Source: Kocuria rosea subsp. polaris (GTDB taxonomy: Bacteria > Actinomycetota > Actinomycetes > Actinomycetales > Micrococcaceae). Taken from it: a stretch of 64,000 bases of DNA. Shown piece by piece: positions 7,273 to 16,154 of this stretch (the stretch's first letter is position 1; every line of letters starts with the position of its first letter). The notes under the pieces are model-generated. The model saw only the letters and a program-made list of their open reading frames with translations. It searched no databases and was not told where the DNA came from. The translations under genes were made by a program, and so were the position numbers. Location: positions 62,001 to 126,000 of the forward strand of contig MLDA01000005.1 of NCBI GenBank assembly GCA_023896275.1. The letters run 5' to 3'.

Positions 7273-8302
7273 CCGTTACGTCGTCGACTTCCCGACGCTC
7301 GGCTTCCTGGTCGCGGACTGGATCGAGGCGCACTGCCCTGTGCCGAAGGGCTTCGACCGCGGCAAGCCGTTCGTCATGTCGGACTGGCAGCTGTGGATCT
7401 CGGTCAACCACTACGCGGTGAAGCCGACGGCGCGCTGGGTTCCGGAGCGTCCGATCCTCGCGCCCGCGTTTCGGAATCGCCGCTCGCAGGTGATCGCCCC
7501 GCAGAAGACCGGCAAGGGGCCGTGGCTGGCGGGGATTTCGCTCAACGAGGCCTGCGGCCCGGCCCTCTTCAGCGGGTGGGCGAGGGACGGCGAAGCCTAC
7601 GAGTGCTCGGTGCACGGCTGCGACTGCGGATTCGTCTACGAGTACGAGGCGGGGGAGCCGTGCGGCATGCCCTGGCCGACGCCGCACATCCAGCTTTTCG
7701 CGTCGTCGATGGAACAGGTCGAGAACACCTACGGGCCGCTCCAGGACATGGTCCGTCTCGGGCCGCTGGCGGACCAGATCCGCGTCGGCGAGGAGTTCTC
7801 GCGCATCGGGGAGAACGGCAAGATCGAGGCCGTCACGTCCTCCGCGCTGTCCCGACTCGGCGCGCCGATCACGTTCGCGGGATTCGACGAGACGGGCACC
7901 TGGACGGAGTCGAACAAGCTCAAGGCCGTCGGCCGCACAGCCCGCCGTGGCCTCGCCGGTATCGGCGGCCGCTCCATCGAGACAACGAACGCGTACGACC
8001 CGGCGATGAACTCGACGGCGCAGGAGACGCACGAAAGCCGCGCAAAGGACATCTTCCGCTTCTACCGGCAACCGCCGGAGGGGCTGAAGTTCAAGAAGGA
8101 CGAGGAACGGCGCAGGATCCTCGAGTACGTCTACGCGGGCTCGCCCTGGGTGAATCTCGACGCGATCGAGGCAGAGGCGCTGGAGATGATGGAGAAGGAC
8201 CCGCAGGAAGCCGAGCGTTTCTTCGGGAACATCCTCGTCCAGGGCCGCGGCGCATGGATGCCGGAAGGGCTGTGGCAGTCCACGGAGTCGACGTCGACGT
8301 GA
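7256..8302 (+). CDS. Terminase large subunit, ATPase part
   Basis: The 348-residue product carries the packaging motor. The Walker A-like motif is APQKTGKGPW (about residues 81-90) and the Walker B is ITFAGFDETGTW (about 203-214) with the catalytic Asp-Glu. A coupling-motif region follows (SIETTNAY). It ends in a TGA at 8300-8302 just where a linker to the nuclease domain is expected; the nuclease domain continues 10 bases later in another frame. Together the two frames give about 544 residues, a normal size for a one-piece large terminase. See the finding on natural split versus frameshift. Confidence 0.9.
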   Translation: MAPADDRYVVDFPTLGFLVADWIEAHCPVPKGFDRGKPFVMSDWQLWISVNHYAVKPTARWVPERPILAPAFRNRRSQVIAPQKTGKGPWLAGISLNEACGPALFSGWARDGEAYECSVHGCDCGFVYEYEAGEPCGMPWPTPHIQLFASSMEQVENTYGPLQDMVRLGPLADQIRVGEEFSRIGENGKIEAVTSSALSRLGAPITFAGFDETGTWTESNKLKAVGRTARRGLAGIGGRSIETTNAYDPAMNSTAQETHESRAKDIFRFYRQPPEGLKFKKDEERRRILEYVYAGSPWVNLDAIEAEALEMMEKDPQEAERFFGNILVQGRGAWMPEGLWQSTESTST

Positions 8303-8312
8303 GGGGGATCCG

Positions 8313-8903
8313 GTGAAGATCTGTCTCGGATTCGACGGCTCGGACAAATCCGACTTCACGGGAATCCGAGCCGAGACGGTCGCCGGATGGCAATTCACGC
8401 CGACCTACGGGCCGGACAAGCGGCCGACGGTCTGGGATCCGGCCGAGTACGGCGGGAAGATACCGCGCGGAGAGGTGAATGCGGCCGTCGACGAGCTGTT
8501 CACGCGGCACGAGGTCGAGCGCATGTACTGCGACCCGCCGCTGTGGACGACTGAGATCGAGAACTGGGCGCTGCGCTACGGCGAGGATCGCGTCATCCAG
8601 TGGGAGACCTACCGGCTCAAGCCGATGCACGCCGCACTCGAGCGGTTCATCGTCGACCTGGAACAGGGAGCCCTCACCCACGACGCCTGCCCGGTCACGG
8701 CGCTGCACATCGCCAACGCGCGCATGTTTGCTCGCACGGGGCAGAAGTACATCGTGCTCAAACCGTCGCAGCACCAGAAGATCGACCTCGCGGTGACCTC
8801 GGTGATCACGCACGAGGCAGCATGTGACGCCCGGGCCGATGGCTGGATGGCCGGTTACCAGACGCCGAAGGGCATCTCGAACACAGTTTACGGATTCAAC
8901 TGA
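8313..8903 (+). CDS. Terminase large subunit, nuclease part
   Basis: The 196-residue product corresponds to the RNase-H-fold nuclease of a large terminase: the first acidic residues in CLGFDGSDKSDFTGI (residues 4-18), a second in MYCDPPLW (about 71-78) and a third in DARADGWMAGY near the C-terminus. GTG 8313 has a credible ribosome site (GAGGGGG, 8301-8307) overlapping the stop of the ATPase part, so it can be made as a separate chain by coupled re-initiation. It is followed by the portal gene. Confidence 0.88.
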   Translation: MKICLGFDGSDKSDFTGIRAETVAGWQFTPTYGPDKRPTVWDPAEYGGKIPRGEVNAAVDELFTRHEVERMYCDPPLWTTEIENWALRYGEDRVIQWETYRLKPMHAALERFIVDLEQGALTHDACPVTALHIANARMFARTGQKYIVLKPSQHQKIDLAVTSVITHEAACDARADGWMAGYQTPKGISNTVYGFN

Positions 8904-8920
8904 TCGATATAGGAGGCGCT

Positions 8921-10369
8921 GTGGACGAGGAACTGGCCCGCGAACGCCTCGATCAGGGGCTGAGCGAACTCACGAAGCAGGCACCCGCCTGGACCAAGCG
9001 CGACAACTACCTGCGGGGAGACCAGGACCTGCCATACGCGCCGGAGGGCGTGAACGCCGAGTACGAGGAGCTGCGCCGAACGTCGGTGGCCAACTGGATG
9101 AGCGTGGCCATGAGCGCGCCGACGCAGCGCCTGCAGGCCGAGGGAATCAAGACGGGCGACAAGGGTGAAGCCGACCAGACGATCTGGTCCGAGGTCTGGG
9201 AGCCGAACCGTCTCGATTCCCGCCAGTCGATCGTCTTCCGAGACATGTACACGCACGGCCGCGGAATCATGTCGGTGAGCGCAGTCGAAGGCAACCGCAA
9301 GACGCCGAAGATCCGCCCGGAGAGCGGCCTCAACGTCTATCTCGGGACTGATCCGGACGATCCGTTCACCCACACCTGGGCAATCAAACGAGTCACGGTG
9401 AAGGCCAAGCGGTCGACCGGACTGATCGGGCTTGACGGCACCTCGTTGTCGATCGCCGAGGAGCGGGCCTACGTCTACGACGAGAACAACTGGGTCTTGT
9501 TCGTGAAGACGACGAACGGGTTCACAGGAGAGTGGAAGAAGAAGGACGAGGGCCGGCATGGTCTCGGCGAGTTGCCATTCGTGGCCTTCGACTTCAACGT
9601 CGACGCCGTCGGACGTCCCACGGCGGCCGCGGACGGTCTGATCCCGCAGCAGGACGCGATCAACACGATTCGGTTCAACACGCTGCTCGCCATGCAGTTC
9701 TCGGCCTTCCGCCAGCGAGTCTTCACCGGCTTCGACCCGGTCGTCCGTGACTCCAAGGGCGACCCGCTGGTGAAGAAGGACGCAGAGGGCAACCCCGTTC
9801 TGGACGCGAACGGGCAGAAGATTCCGATCGTGCGGTCTCCTGGCCGCGTCGGCGTGGACCGGGCGCTCGTCTTCCCCGGCGGCGAAACGAAGGTCTTCGA
9901 TCTGCCGGAGTCGAACCTCGACAACTACATCAAGGTCCTCTCCGAGTTCCTGACCACGTTCTTCGCGATCGGGCAGATCCCGCCGCAGTACATGCTCACG
10001 AAGATGGCGAACCTCTCCGGCGACGCACTCGACGGTGCGGAGTCCACGCTGCAGTCGCTCACGAGCGACCTGAAGCGCGCCGGATCTGAAGGGCTCCGCC
10101 GGGTCTTCCGGCTGGCGCAGAAGGCCCGCGGCGAGCAGGCAGTCACGATGACCTCGCACGTCATCTGGGCCGACACGCAGCCGCGTTCGTTCTCGCAGAC
10201 GGTCGACGCGATCGTGAAGCTGATCTCTTCCGGAATGGCTCGCCAGGATGCGTGGGACTTCCTGCCGGAGTCCTCGCCGGACAAGCTGAAGGACTGGACG
10301 GAGAACGCCGCTGCGGAGCGCCGCCAGCAGGACGAGGAACTCAACGCGGTCCTGGAAAAGACGGGGTAG
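8921..10369 (+). CDS. Portal protein (SPP1 gp6-like family)
   Basis: GTG 8921 follows AGGAGG (8911-8916). The 482-residue product has the actinophage portal layout: N-terminal helices, a conserved VANWMSVAMSAPTQRLQAEG block, beta-rich wing (LGELPFVAFDFNVD), the loop segment IPQQDAINTIRFN, and the clip/stem region near QIPPQYMLTK. Twelve copies would form the capsid vertex through which DNA passes. Gene order between terminase and the MuF-like gene supports the call. Confidence 0.92.
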   Translation: MDEELARERLDQGLSELTKQAPAWTKRDNYLRGDQDLPYAPEGVNAEYEELRRTSVANWMSVAMSAPTQRLQAEGIKTGDKGEADQTIWSEVWEPNRLDSRQSIVFRDMYTHGRGIMSVSAVEGNRKTPKIRPESGLNVYLGTDPDDPFTHTWAIKRVTVKAKRSTGLIGLDGTSLSIAEERAYVYDENNWVLFVKTTNGFTGEWKKKDEGRHGLGELPFVAFDFNVDAVGRPTAAADGLIPQQDAINTIRFNTLLAMQFSAFRQRVFTGFDPVVRDSKGDPLVKKDAEGNPVLDANGQKIPIVRSPGRVGVDRALVFPGGETKVFDLPESNLDNYIKVLSEFLTTFFAIGQIPPQYMLTKMANLSGDALDGAESTLQSLTSDLKRAGSEGLRRVFRLAQKARGEQAVTMTSHVIWADTQPRSFSQTVDAIVKLISSGMARQDAWDFLPESSPDKLKDWTENAAAERRQQDEELNAVLEKTG

Positions 10370-10372
10370 GCC

Positions 10373-11578
10373 GTGACCATCCCACCCACTGCCGCGCTCC
10401 ACGACCGCCAGATGCGCGGGCTCACCGTCAAGGCGCTCGCCGTCGGCCGGCGCTGGTGGCGCGAGATCTCGCTGGCGGACCTCGACGGGTCGTGGGCGGC
10501 GCTCGCCCCACCACTGGTGGCATCGATGACGGATCTGCAGTACCAGGCAGCGATTGCGTCCATGGACTACTCGGCCTCGGCGCTGGCAGAGCAGGGGACG
10601 TACCGGGCCCCGGATGCCTTCGTGAACCCTGTCGGGTTTGCAGGTGTCGCGCCGGACGGCCGATCGCTCGAGGCGCTGCTTTACTCACCGGTGACGGACG
10701 TCAAGACACTCATCGGGGCAGGCATGCCGGCCGTCCAGGCACTGTCGCTCGCACAGCCTCGCATGGACCGGCTGACGAAGACGCTGGTTGCCGATGCAGG
10801 GCGGGCGTCTGCCGGGGTGGACATCGTGGCTCGGCCGCGCGTCGACTACGTGCGGATGCTCCAGCCGCCCTCGTGCAGCCGGTGCGTCATCCTCGCCGGC
10901 CGAATCTATCGCGGCAATGAGGGATTCCTCAGGCACCCGCGATGCGACTGCACGCACGTCCCGGTCGCGGAGAACCGCGGCGGGGACATGCGCACGGATC
11001 CGTACGAGTATTTCGAGTCCCTCACGGCCGCAGAGCAAGACAAGGCCTTCGGGAAAGCGAACGCGCAGGCGGTCCGTGACGGCGCCGACATCTATCAGGT
11101 GACGAACGCCCGCCGCGGAGTCTCGTACGCCGGCGTCTCATCGGACGGGACCCGGCGCGGTCAGCGCGCCAGCCTGACCACGACCGAGGCCACCACAGGC
11201 CGCGGGACATTCGGGCGGGCCAATGGCGCCACACGGACCGAACGGGCGCGGGCAGCACGGCTGACACCTGACGCGATCTACCAGCAAGGCCTGCCCCGTC
11301 AGGAGACGCTACGCCTGCTCGAACGCAACGGGTACCTGCTTCCCGGGGGCCAACAGGCCGGGGGAGTGATCCGCGGGAACCACCCCGGGGCCGGCGCGAA
11401 GCTCTCCGAACTGACGGCAGCGCAACAGCGCGTGCAGACCGCCCGGCTCCGCTGGGAGGCAGCCCTCGCCGGCCGCAACCCCTACGGCAAGGGCCCGCCG
11501 AAACCAACAGACCTGGCCACCGCCGAACGCGAGTATCGGCGCTGGCTGACCACCGGTGGAGAGATCTTCACCAGGTGA
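10373..11578 (+). CDS. MuF-like minor capsid protein
   Basis: The 401-residue product starts at GTG 10373, four bases after the portal gene. The signature is PPSCSRCVILAGRIYR followed by FLRHPRCDCTHVPV (about residues 163-197), the Cys/His cluster typical of actinophage MuF-like proteins located after the portal. MuF proteins are minor head components and sometimes carry effector or protease domains at the C-terminus; here the C-terminal 150 residues (LTPDAIYQQGLPRQETLRLL) match no toxin I know. It also might act in capsid maturation. Confidence 0.85.
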   Translation: MTIPPTAALHDRQMRGLTVKALAVGRRWWREISLADLDGSWAALAPPLVASMTDLQYQAAIASMDYSASALAEQGTYRAPDAFVNPVGFAGVAPDGRSLEALLYSPVTDVKTLIGAGMPAVQALSLAQPRMDRLTKTLVADAGRASAGVDIVARPRVDYVRMLQPPSCSRCVILAGRIYRGNEGFLRHPRCDCTHVPVAENRGGDMRTDPYEYFESLTAAEQDKAFGKANAQAVRDGADIYQVTNARRGVSYAGVSSDGTRRGQRASLTTTEATTGRGTFGRANGATRTERARAARLTPDAIYQQGLPRQETLRLLERNGYLLPGGQQAGGVIRGNHPGAGAKLSELTAAQQRVQTARLRWEAALAGRNPYGKGPPKPTDLATAEREYRRWLTTGGEIFTR

Positions 11579-11586
11579 CCACACAA

Positions 11587-11610
11587 GCCCGGGGCGCGAA
11601 GCCTCCGGGC
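11587..11610 (+). terminator. GC hairpin between MuF and scaffold genes
   Basis: GCCCGGGGC pairs with GCC-T-CCGGGC around a GCGAA loop, with one bulged T. There is no T-run. It may attenuate transcription or protect the 5' end of the scaffold/capsid message. Confidence 0.4.
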
Positions 11611-11639
11611 CCGAACTCCTGCGATAGGGGAACCAAATC

Positions 11640-12323
11640 ATGCCCGAAACCCAGAAGCTCCTGCACGGATCCATCGACCCGTACGCCCCCGGCGGCCTTG
11701 CGAAGCTCTTCGCCCACCACCGGGCGACCTTCGGCGACGCCGTGATGGAAGACAACGGCGCCGCCGGCGGAGACGCTGGCGACGGAACCGGCGGATCCGG
11801 CACCGGAAACGCCGGGACCGGCGGCAGCAACACGGCCACCGGGACCGGCAGTGGGGCGCCCGACGGCGGCGACGGCGACGAGCCGCTCGGCGCCCCAGGG
11901 AAGAAGGCCCTCGACGCTGAACGCGACAGCAACCGGCAGCTCAAGAAGGACCTGGCTGACCGCGACGCCCGGATCAAGGCGCTCGAGGACGCGACGAAGA
12001 CCGACGAGCAGAAGCGGGAGCAGGAGCTCGAGGAGCTCCGAGGCTCGGACAAGACCAAGGACCAGGCGATCGCCGACCGCGATCTGACGATCCTCAAGTA
12101 CCAGGTCGCCGCACAGAAGAACCTCGACCTCGAGGCCGCGGAGCGACTCCGCGGCGCCACGAAGGAAGAGATCGAGAAGGACGCCGACGCATGGGTCCAG
12201 AAGTGGGGCAACAGCAACGGCAACGGGGTCGTCCCCGGCGCCGGCACGACCAGCGACACCAAACCTGACGTTGCGCCCGGCCTTGGCCGGCTCCGCAACG
12301 CCTACGAATCGAAGAAGAACTAG
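11640..12323 (+). CDS. Capsid scaffolding protein
   Basis: The 227-residue product has the composition of a scaffold: a Gly/Thr/Asn-rich disordered segment (residues 40-85), a long charged coiled-coil (residues 90-160, with ERDSNRQLKKDLADRDARIK and EQKREQELEELRG), and a short C-terminal segment (GLGRLRNAYESKKN) likely to touch the capsid protein. It lies directly before the major capsid gene. It would be absent from mature virions. Confidence 0.85.
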   Translation: MPETQKLLHGSIDPYAPGGLAKLFAHHRATFGDAVMEDNGAAGGDAGDGTGGSGTGNAGTGGSNTATGTGSGAPDGGDGDEPLGAPGKKALDAERDSNRQLKKDLADRDARIKALEDATKTDEQKREQELEELRGSDKTKDQAIADRDLTILKYQVAAQKNLDLEAAERLRGATKEEIEKDADAWVQKWGNSNGNGVVPGAGTTSDTKPDVAPGLGRLRNAYESKKN

Positions 12324-12379
12324 CCCGCCGGCGCTCGCCGACGGGACATCTGACCTACTGAATTGAGAGGAGAGCCATC

Positions 12380-13336
12380 ATGGCACTCACCCTTGTGGAA
12401 TCCGCGAAGCTGTCCCGCGACGAGCTCCAGCGCGGCGTCATCGAGACGTTCATCCAGTCCTCGCCGATCCTGGACCGCATCCCGTTCCTGCCGATCGAGG
12501 GCAACGCGTACGCCTACAACGAGGAGGGGACTCTGCCGGGCGTCGAGTTCCGTGCGGTCAACGGCTCCTACTCCGAGTCGACGGGCACGGTCGTGCAGCG
12601 CACGGAAACGCTGTCGATCCTCGGTGGTGACGCGGACGTGGACCGCTTCATCCAGCAGACCCGGTCGAACGTGAACGACCAGCGTGCTGTGCAGACGGCC
12701 ATGAAGATCAAGGCGGCGTCCTACAAGTTCCAGGACACGTTCTTCAATGGCGACGTCGCCGTGGACACGAACTCGTTCGACGGCTTGAAGAAGCGACTGA
12801 CCGGCGCACAGGTGATCGACGCCGGCACTGACGGGGCTCCGGTGCTTGGCACGAATGGTGACGCGGCGCACGACTTCTTCGACATCCTCGACGAGCTGCT
12901 CGGCCAGGTGCCGGGCATCAACGGGTCCAATGGTGCGATCTACGCGAACGCGCAGATCCTCGGCAAGATCCGCTCGGCCGGCCGCCGCATCGGCGGTACG
13001 GAGATCGTGCGGGAGGACCTCACCGGCAAGCGTGTCCTGCAGTACAACGGGATCCCGCTGCTCGAGGCGGGCGCCGACGCGGCGGGCAATCTGATCCTGC
13101 CGCAGACGGAGACCGTCGGGGCTTCGACTGACACGTCCTCGATCTACGCCGTCAAGTACGGCCAGGACGAGGGCGACCAGGCCGTGACCGGCCTGACCAA
13201 CGGAGGCGTGATGGTCGACGACCTCGGCCAGCTCCAGGAGAAGCCGGCGCTGCGTACCCGCATCGAGTTCTACACGGGCCTCGCAACGTTCGGCGGCAAA
13301 GCCGCTGCGCGCCTGCGCGGCGTGCGGAACGCCTAA
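12380..13336 (+). CDS. Major capsid protein (HK97-like fold expected)
   Basis: GAGAGGAGAG lies upstream of ATG 12380. The 318-residue product starts MALTLVESAKLSRDELQRGV, a familiar actinophage capsid N-terminus, then an E-loop-like segment (NEEGTLPGVEFRAVNG), a helix (RAVQTAMKIKAASYKFQDTF, spine helix position) and an A-domain-like C-terminal half ending in LATFGGKAAARLRGVRNA. Position after the scaffold and before connector genes agrees. The fold is inferred from family resemblance. Confidence 0.92.
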   Translation: MALTLVESAKLSRDELQRGVIETFIQSSPILDRIPFLPIEGNAYAYNEEGTLPGVEFRAVNGSYSESTGTVVQRTETLSILGGDADVDRFIQQTRSNVNDQRAVQTAMKIKAASYKFQDTFFNGDVAVDTNSFDGLKKRLTGAQVIDAGTDGAPVLGTNGDAAHDFFDILDELLGQVPGINGSNGAIYANAQILGKIRSAGRRIGGTEIVREDLTGKRVLQYNGIPLLEAGADAAGNLILPQTETVGASTDTSSIYAVKYGQDEGDQAVTGLTNGGVMVDDLGQLQEKPALRTRIEFYTGLATFGGKAAARLRGVRNA

Positions 13337-13355
13337 CCAGAGAGGAATCAAACCC

Positions 13356-13616
13356 ATGGCAGAGCAGAAGAAGACCGACGGCGAGAAGAAGACGCCAGCG
13401 GCCGAGAACACGGCGCAGGCGACGCCCCCGACGGCGGCCGATCCCGCAGCGCCTGCGGACAAGAAGGCCGACGCCAGGCCGGCCACGCGGTCCAGTGGCC
13501 GACGGAGGCCAAAGGAACGGGTGGAGACCTTCGAAGCCACCCGCCCGGACGGCAAGAAGGTCAAGGTCACTCGAAACATCGAGACCGGCAAGTCGTCGGC
13601 TGAAGTCGTCGGGTAG
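13356..13616 (+). CDS. Small disordered Ala/Lys-rich virion-region protein, 86 aa
   Basis: AGAGAGGAA precedes ATG 13356. The first 55 residues are low complexity (Lys, Ala, Pro, Thr), then a basic stretch GRRRPKERVETFEATRPDGK and a short beta-like tail. Genes of this size and composition between capsid and connector are frequent in actinophages; a head decoration or DNA-contacting role is possible but not shown. Confidence 0.65.
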   Translation: MAEQKKTDGEKKTPAAENTAQATPPTAADPAAPADKKADARPATRSSGRRRPKERVETFEATRPDGKKVKVTRNIETGKSSAEVVG

Positions 13617-13640
13617 CGCCCGCGCTGAGAGGAGGACGCC

Positions 13641-14039
13641 ATGGCAGTAGAGACACCGCTGCAGCTCACGACCGACGACATCGAGGGCGTCTGGCGTCCT
13701 CTCTCCGCCGCAGAGGCAGAGCTGGTGCCGGGGCTGTCCAAGCAGGCGTGGATTCGCCTTCTGGACGCAGCCCCGGCCCTGGACGACGATCTCCAAGCAG
13801 GGACCATCACCGAGGACGCCGCGAAGTCCGCGATGATCTCGATGATCGTCCGCGTCCTGAAGAACCCGGAGAGCGTCCGGCAGCTCTCGAAGTCTTACGA
13901 CGACTGGTCCAAGTCCCAGACGATGGACTCGTCGGTGTCGACCGGCGAGCTGTACGTCAACGAGCACGAGTTCGGGCTCGTCACGCCGATTTCCGACGTG
14001 CCGGACTACAACGTCTACGTCATGGGCTTGGGCGGGTGA
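13641..14039 (+). CDS. Head-to-tail connector (adaptor) protein
   Basis: The 132-residue product follows GAGAGGAGG. It begins TPLQLTTDDIEGVWRPLSAAE, and the helical pattern (AWIRLLDAAPALDDDL; KSAMISMIVRVLKNPE) is that of gp15/gp6-type adaptors that dock to the portal. The C-terminus contains LYVNEHEFGLVTP. Gene position, third after the capsid gene region, supports this. Confidence 0.78.
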   Translation: MAVETPLQLTTDDIEGVWRPLSAAEAELVPGLSKQAWIRLLDAAPALDDDLQAGTITEDAAKSAMISMIVRVLKNPESVRQLSKSYDDWSKSQTMDSSVSTGELYVNEHEFGLVTPISDVPDYNVYVMGLGG

Positions 14040-14482
14040 GCGCGATGCTGACCCCGTTCGACGCCGCGGACGTGGCCGAAGGCAGGGCCGATGCCCTCTC
14101 GTCCATGAGAGAGACCTGCACGATCGTCCGCCTCACTGGAGACATGGTCACGGACCCGGAGACGTGGCAGGAGACCCCGGAGACAGTCTCCGTTGCCGCG
14201 ACCGGGATCTGCCGAGTCCGCACGCAGATGCTCGAACCAGTCAACCCCACAGGGGGAGAACACCGCTTCACGGTCCTGCACCCCGTGATCGTCCTGCCCC
14301 TACCCGACGAGACGACGGGCAAAGACTTCGTACAGTCCGGCGACCTCGTCACCATCACCACGCCCCGCGTCGACGGCAGGGCGGTCGGCGTCGAACCCGG
14401 CACGACCTACCGGCTGAAGGACCCCGCTCGCGGGTCCTTCGCCACCGCGCAACGCTGGCGGGCAGAGCGGGTGATCACATGA
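14036..14482 (+). CDS. Head closure / connector protein
   Basis: GTG 14036 overlaps the previous stop (GTGA); ATG 14045 in the same frame is an alternative. The 148-residue product is beta-rich (SSMRETCTIVRLTGD; GGEHRFTVLHPVIVLPLP; GDLVTITTPRVDGRAVG), with the form of the actinophage head-closure family. It seals the connector before tail joining. Overlaps the next gene by four bases. Confidence 0.75.
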   Translation: MSAMLTPFDAADVAEGRADALSSMRETCTIVRLTGDMVTDPETWQETPETVSVAATGICRVRTQMLEPVNPTGGEHRFTVLHPVIVLPLPDETTGKDFVQSGDLVTITTPRVDGRAVGVEPGTTYRLKDPARGSFATAQRWRAERVIT

Positions 14483-14874
14483 CCTTCGACACCAGCGAGC
14501 TCGAAGCCTTCGGGCACGACCTGCAACAGGTCTCCCTGAAGGGCGTCGAACAGATCAGCCCCGCAATGAAACGCGCCGGCGTCGAGATGAAGAAGGCCAT
14601 GCAGGGCGACTTCAAGGGCTCCCGGCACTTCCGCCAGGTCGCGCGCTCGATCACCTTCGACATGCGCGCGGTCTCCGCCTTCGGCGCCAGAAACTACCAA
14701 GTCGAAGTCGGGCCCGACGCTTCGAGGGCACCCTCTGCGGCGCTTGCCGGTATTGCGTACTTCGGCAGCTCGCGTGGCGGTGGTGCGATCGCGCCGGATC
14801 CGGTCCGGCATGTGGAGACACAGGCGGACAAGGTTGCGGAGATCATCCTGAAGGCCGTGGGGAGGGCGCTGTGA
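14479..14874 (+). CDS. HK97 gp10-like tail-joining protein
   Basis: The 131-residue product starts at ATG 14479 overlapping the prior stop. It has the gp10 pattern: amphipathic N-terminal helices (ELEAFGHDLQQVS; AMKRAGVEMKKAMQGDFKGS) and a C-terminal AYFGSSRGGGAIAPDPVRHV-like segment with a final helix. Such proteins form neck or tail-completion rings. Position between head closure and tail terminator is standard. Confidence 0.78.
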   Translation: MTFDTSELEAFGHDLQQVSLKGVEQISPAMKRAGVEMKKAMQGDFKGSRHFRQVARSITFDMRAVSAFGARNYQVEVGPDASRAPSAALAGIAYFGSSRGGGAIAPDPVRHVETQADKVAEIILKAVGRAL

Positions 14875-15305
14875 AGGTCTTCTATGACGCGATCGCCGGG
14901 CTTGTCCCGGAGCAGGCCACGGCCCACCTGATCACGGCGGACCTGTCGGACCCGCCGGTTGCGTCGGATTACCCGTACGTCGTCGTCTGGGGTTCAGCGC
15001 CGACGGCGTACTCGGGCGATGGGCCGGATGAGCCGACGGCGGGGGACCGGCCGGATGCGGTCCTGCTTGACGTGCGGCTGACGATCGCGGCCTTGTCGCT
15101 GACCCAGCTCGATCTGGCGGTGAGCGGCGTGCACGCGGCCCTGAACCGCGTCGTGCCGGTGGTGTCGGGGTACCGGTGCAACAGAATTCGGCTCGTGTCT
15201 CTGCTGCCGGCACAGCCGGACAGGGACCTGTACATCGGCGGTGTGAATCCGATCTACACCGTCGAGGAATTCACGCTCAGAGCAACGAAGGAGACAAGCC
15301 CATGA
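14871..15305 (+). CDS. Tail terminator protein
   Basis: GTG 14871 overlaps the preceding stop. The 144-residue product begins KVFYDAIAGLVPEQATAHLI and has a central strand YPYVVVWGSAPTAYSG with later LTIAALSLTQLDLAVSGVHA, as in gpU-like tail terminators. It would cap the tail tube and set the head-tail joint. Overlaps the next gene. Confidence 0.75.
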   Translation: MKVFYDAIAGLVPEQATAHLITADLSDPPVASDYPYVVVWGSAPTAYSGDGPDEPTAGDRPDAVLLDVRLTIAALSLTQLDLAVSGVHAALNRVVPVVSGYRCNRIRLVSLLPAQPDRDLYIGGVNPIYTVEEFTLRATKETSP

Positions 15306-15547
15306 GGCACGGATTCGTGAAGGCCATCGGCCCGGACGGGAAGACCCGCGAGGTGCCGGCCCACTACCTGACCAACCCCCGCCTCCGGTTCCGGCCGGTC
15401 GCCGGCGGGGCCGAACAGATCGAGGAGCGGACGCTCGCGGACCCGCCGCCTGTCGGCGAGGAGGCAGCAGGCAAGGCGCTGCAGGACCCCGACCCCGACG
15501 AGTACCAACCACCCTGGGCGTCCTCGCCCTCCGACACTGAGGAGTAG
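15302..15547 (+). CDS. Hypothetical tail-region protein, 81 aa
   Basis: ATG 15302 overlaps the tail terminator stop. The first 45 residues look folded (MRHGFVKAIGPDGKTREVPA; NPRLRFRPVAGG), the rest is acidic and proline rich (DPDPDEYQPP). It sits directly before the major tail protein, three bases away. Function unknown; small genes here are common in actinophages. Confidence 0.6.
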   Translation: MRHGFVKAIGPDGKTREVPAHYLTNPRLRFRPVAGGAEQIEERTLADPPPVGEEAAGKALQDPDPDEYQPPWASSPSDTEE

Positions 15548-15550
15548 ACC

Positions 15551-16054
15551 ATGGCACGTACAGCACGTGACGGAAACCTGAAGATCTCGATCCTGACCAC
15601 GGAACCGGCCGATCCGGCTGCCCCGACCGACACCGAGCTCGAGGCCGGGATCGACGCCTCCGACGTCGTCGCGATGAGCGACCTCGCCTGGGGCGCCACG
15701 GACTCGGACACGATCAGCGAGCGGGCCGTCGGCGACCGCGGGAACATGACGAACCCCGGTGCTTCGAACTACGGCTTGGGCATGACGTTCTTCCGGTCCC
15801 ACGACGGCAGTGTCCCGGATGCCGCTGACGACGCTTATCAGGCGGTCAAGACGAAGGGCACGGAGGTCTGGGTCTACGTCCGGGAGACCGACGAATTCGC
15901 CGACGCCCCGTGGGCGGCGACGAACGAGATCTACCTCGGTGGCCGCGTCAAGACGGACACCCCGACCCGTGTCGGCACGGACGGCAACATCAAGATGCGG
16001 GTGCCGATGCACCCGCAGAAGATGTACGACGACATCGTCGTCGCCGGCCCCTAA
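15551..16054 (+). CDS. Major tail tube protein
   Basis: The 167-residue product has the tail-tube pattern: N-terminal NLKISILTTEPADPAAPT, a central ISERAVGDRGNMTNPGASNY, then TFFRSHDGSVPDAADDAY and a C-terminal beta segment NIKMRVPMHPQKMYDD. Position before the tail chaperone, with a strong terminator after it, matches a highly expressed virion protein. Confidence 0.88.
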   Translation: MARTARDGNLKISILTTEPADPAAPTDTELEAGIDASDVVAMSDLAWGATDSDTISERAVGDRGNMTNPGASNYGLGMTFFRSHDGSVPDAADDAYQAVKTKGTEVWVYVRETDEFADAPWAATNEIYLGGRVKTDTPTRVGTDGNIKMRVPMHPQKMYDDIVVAGP

Positions 16055-16056
16055 TA

Positions 16057-16099
16057 GACCCCCACGGGGCGCGTGATCAGGCTCCGCGCCCCGTGGGTC
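16057..16099 (+). terminator. 13-bp GC hairpin after the major tail gene
   Basis: CCCACGGGGCGCG (16061-16073) pairs perfectly with CGCGCCCCGTGGG (16085-16097) across an 11-base loop. No T-run follows. It probably reduces read-through from the abundant capsid/tail message into the chaperone and tape measure genes. Confidence 0.7.
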
Positions 16100-16154
16100 G
16101 CCACTCGAGCCTGAACCCAGTTTTTCCGAGCCTGTACTCGAAATGGAGCCTGCC

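Noticed and set aside
7393-8316. Alternative frame over the terminase ATPase
   Set aside because: Composition is that of a GC-shadow; the frame 7256-8302 has Walker motifs.
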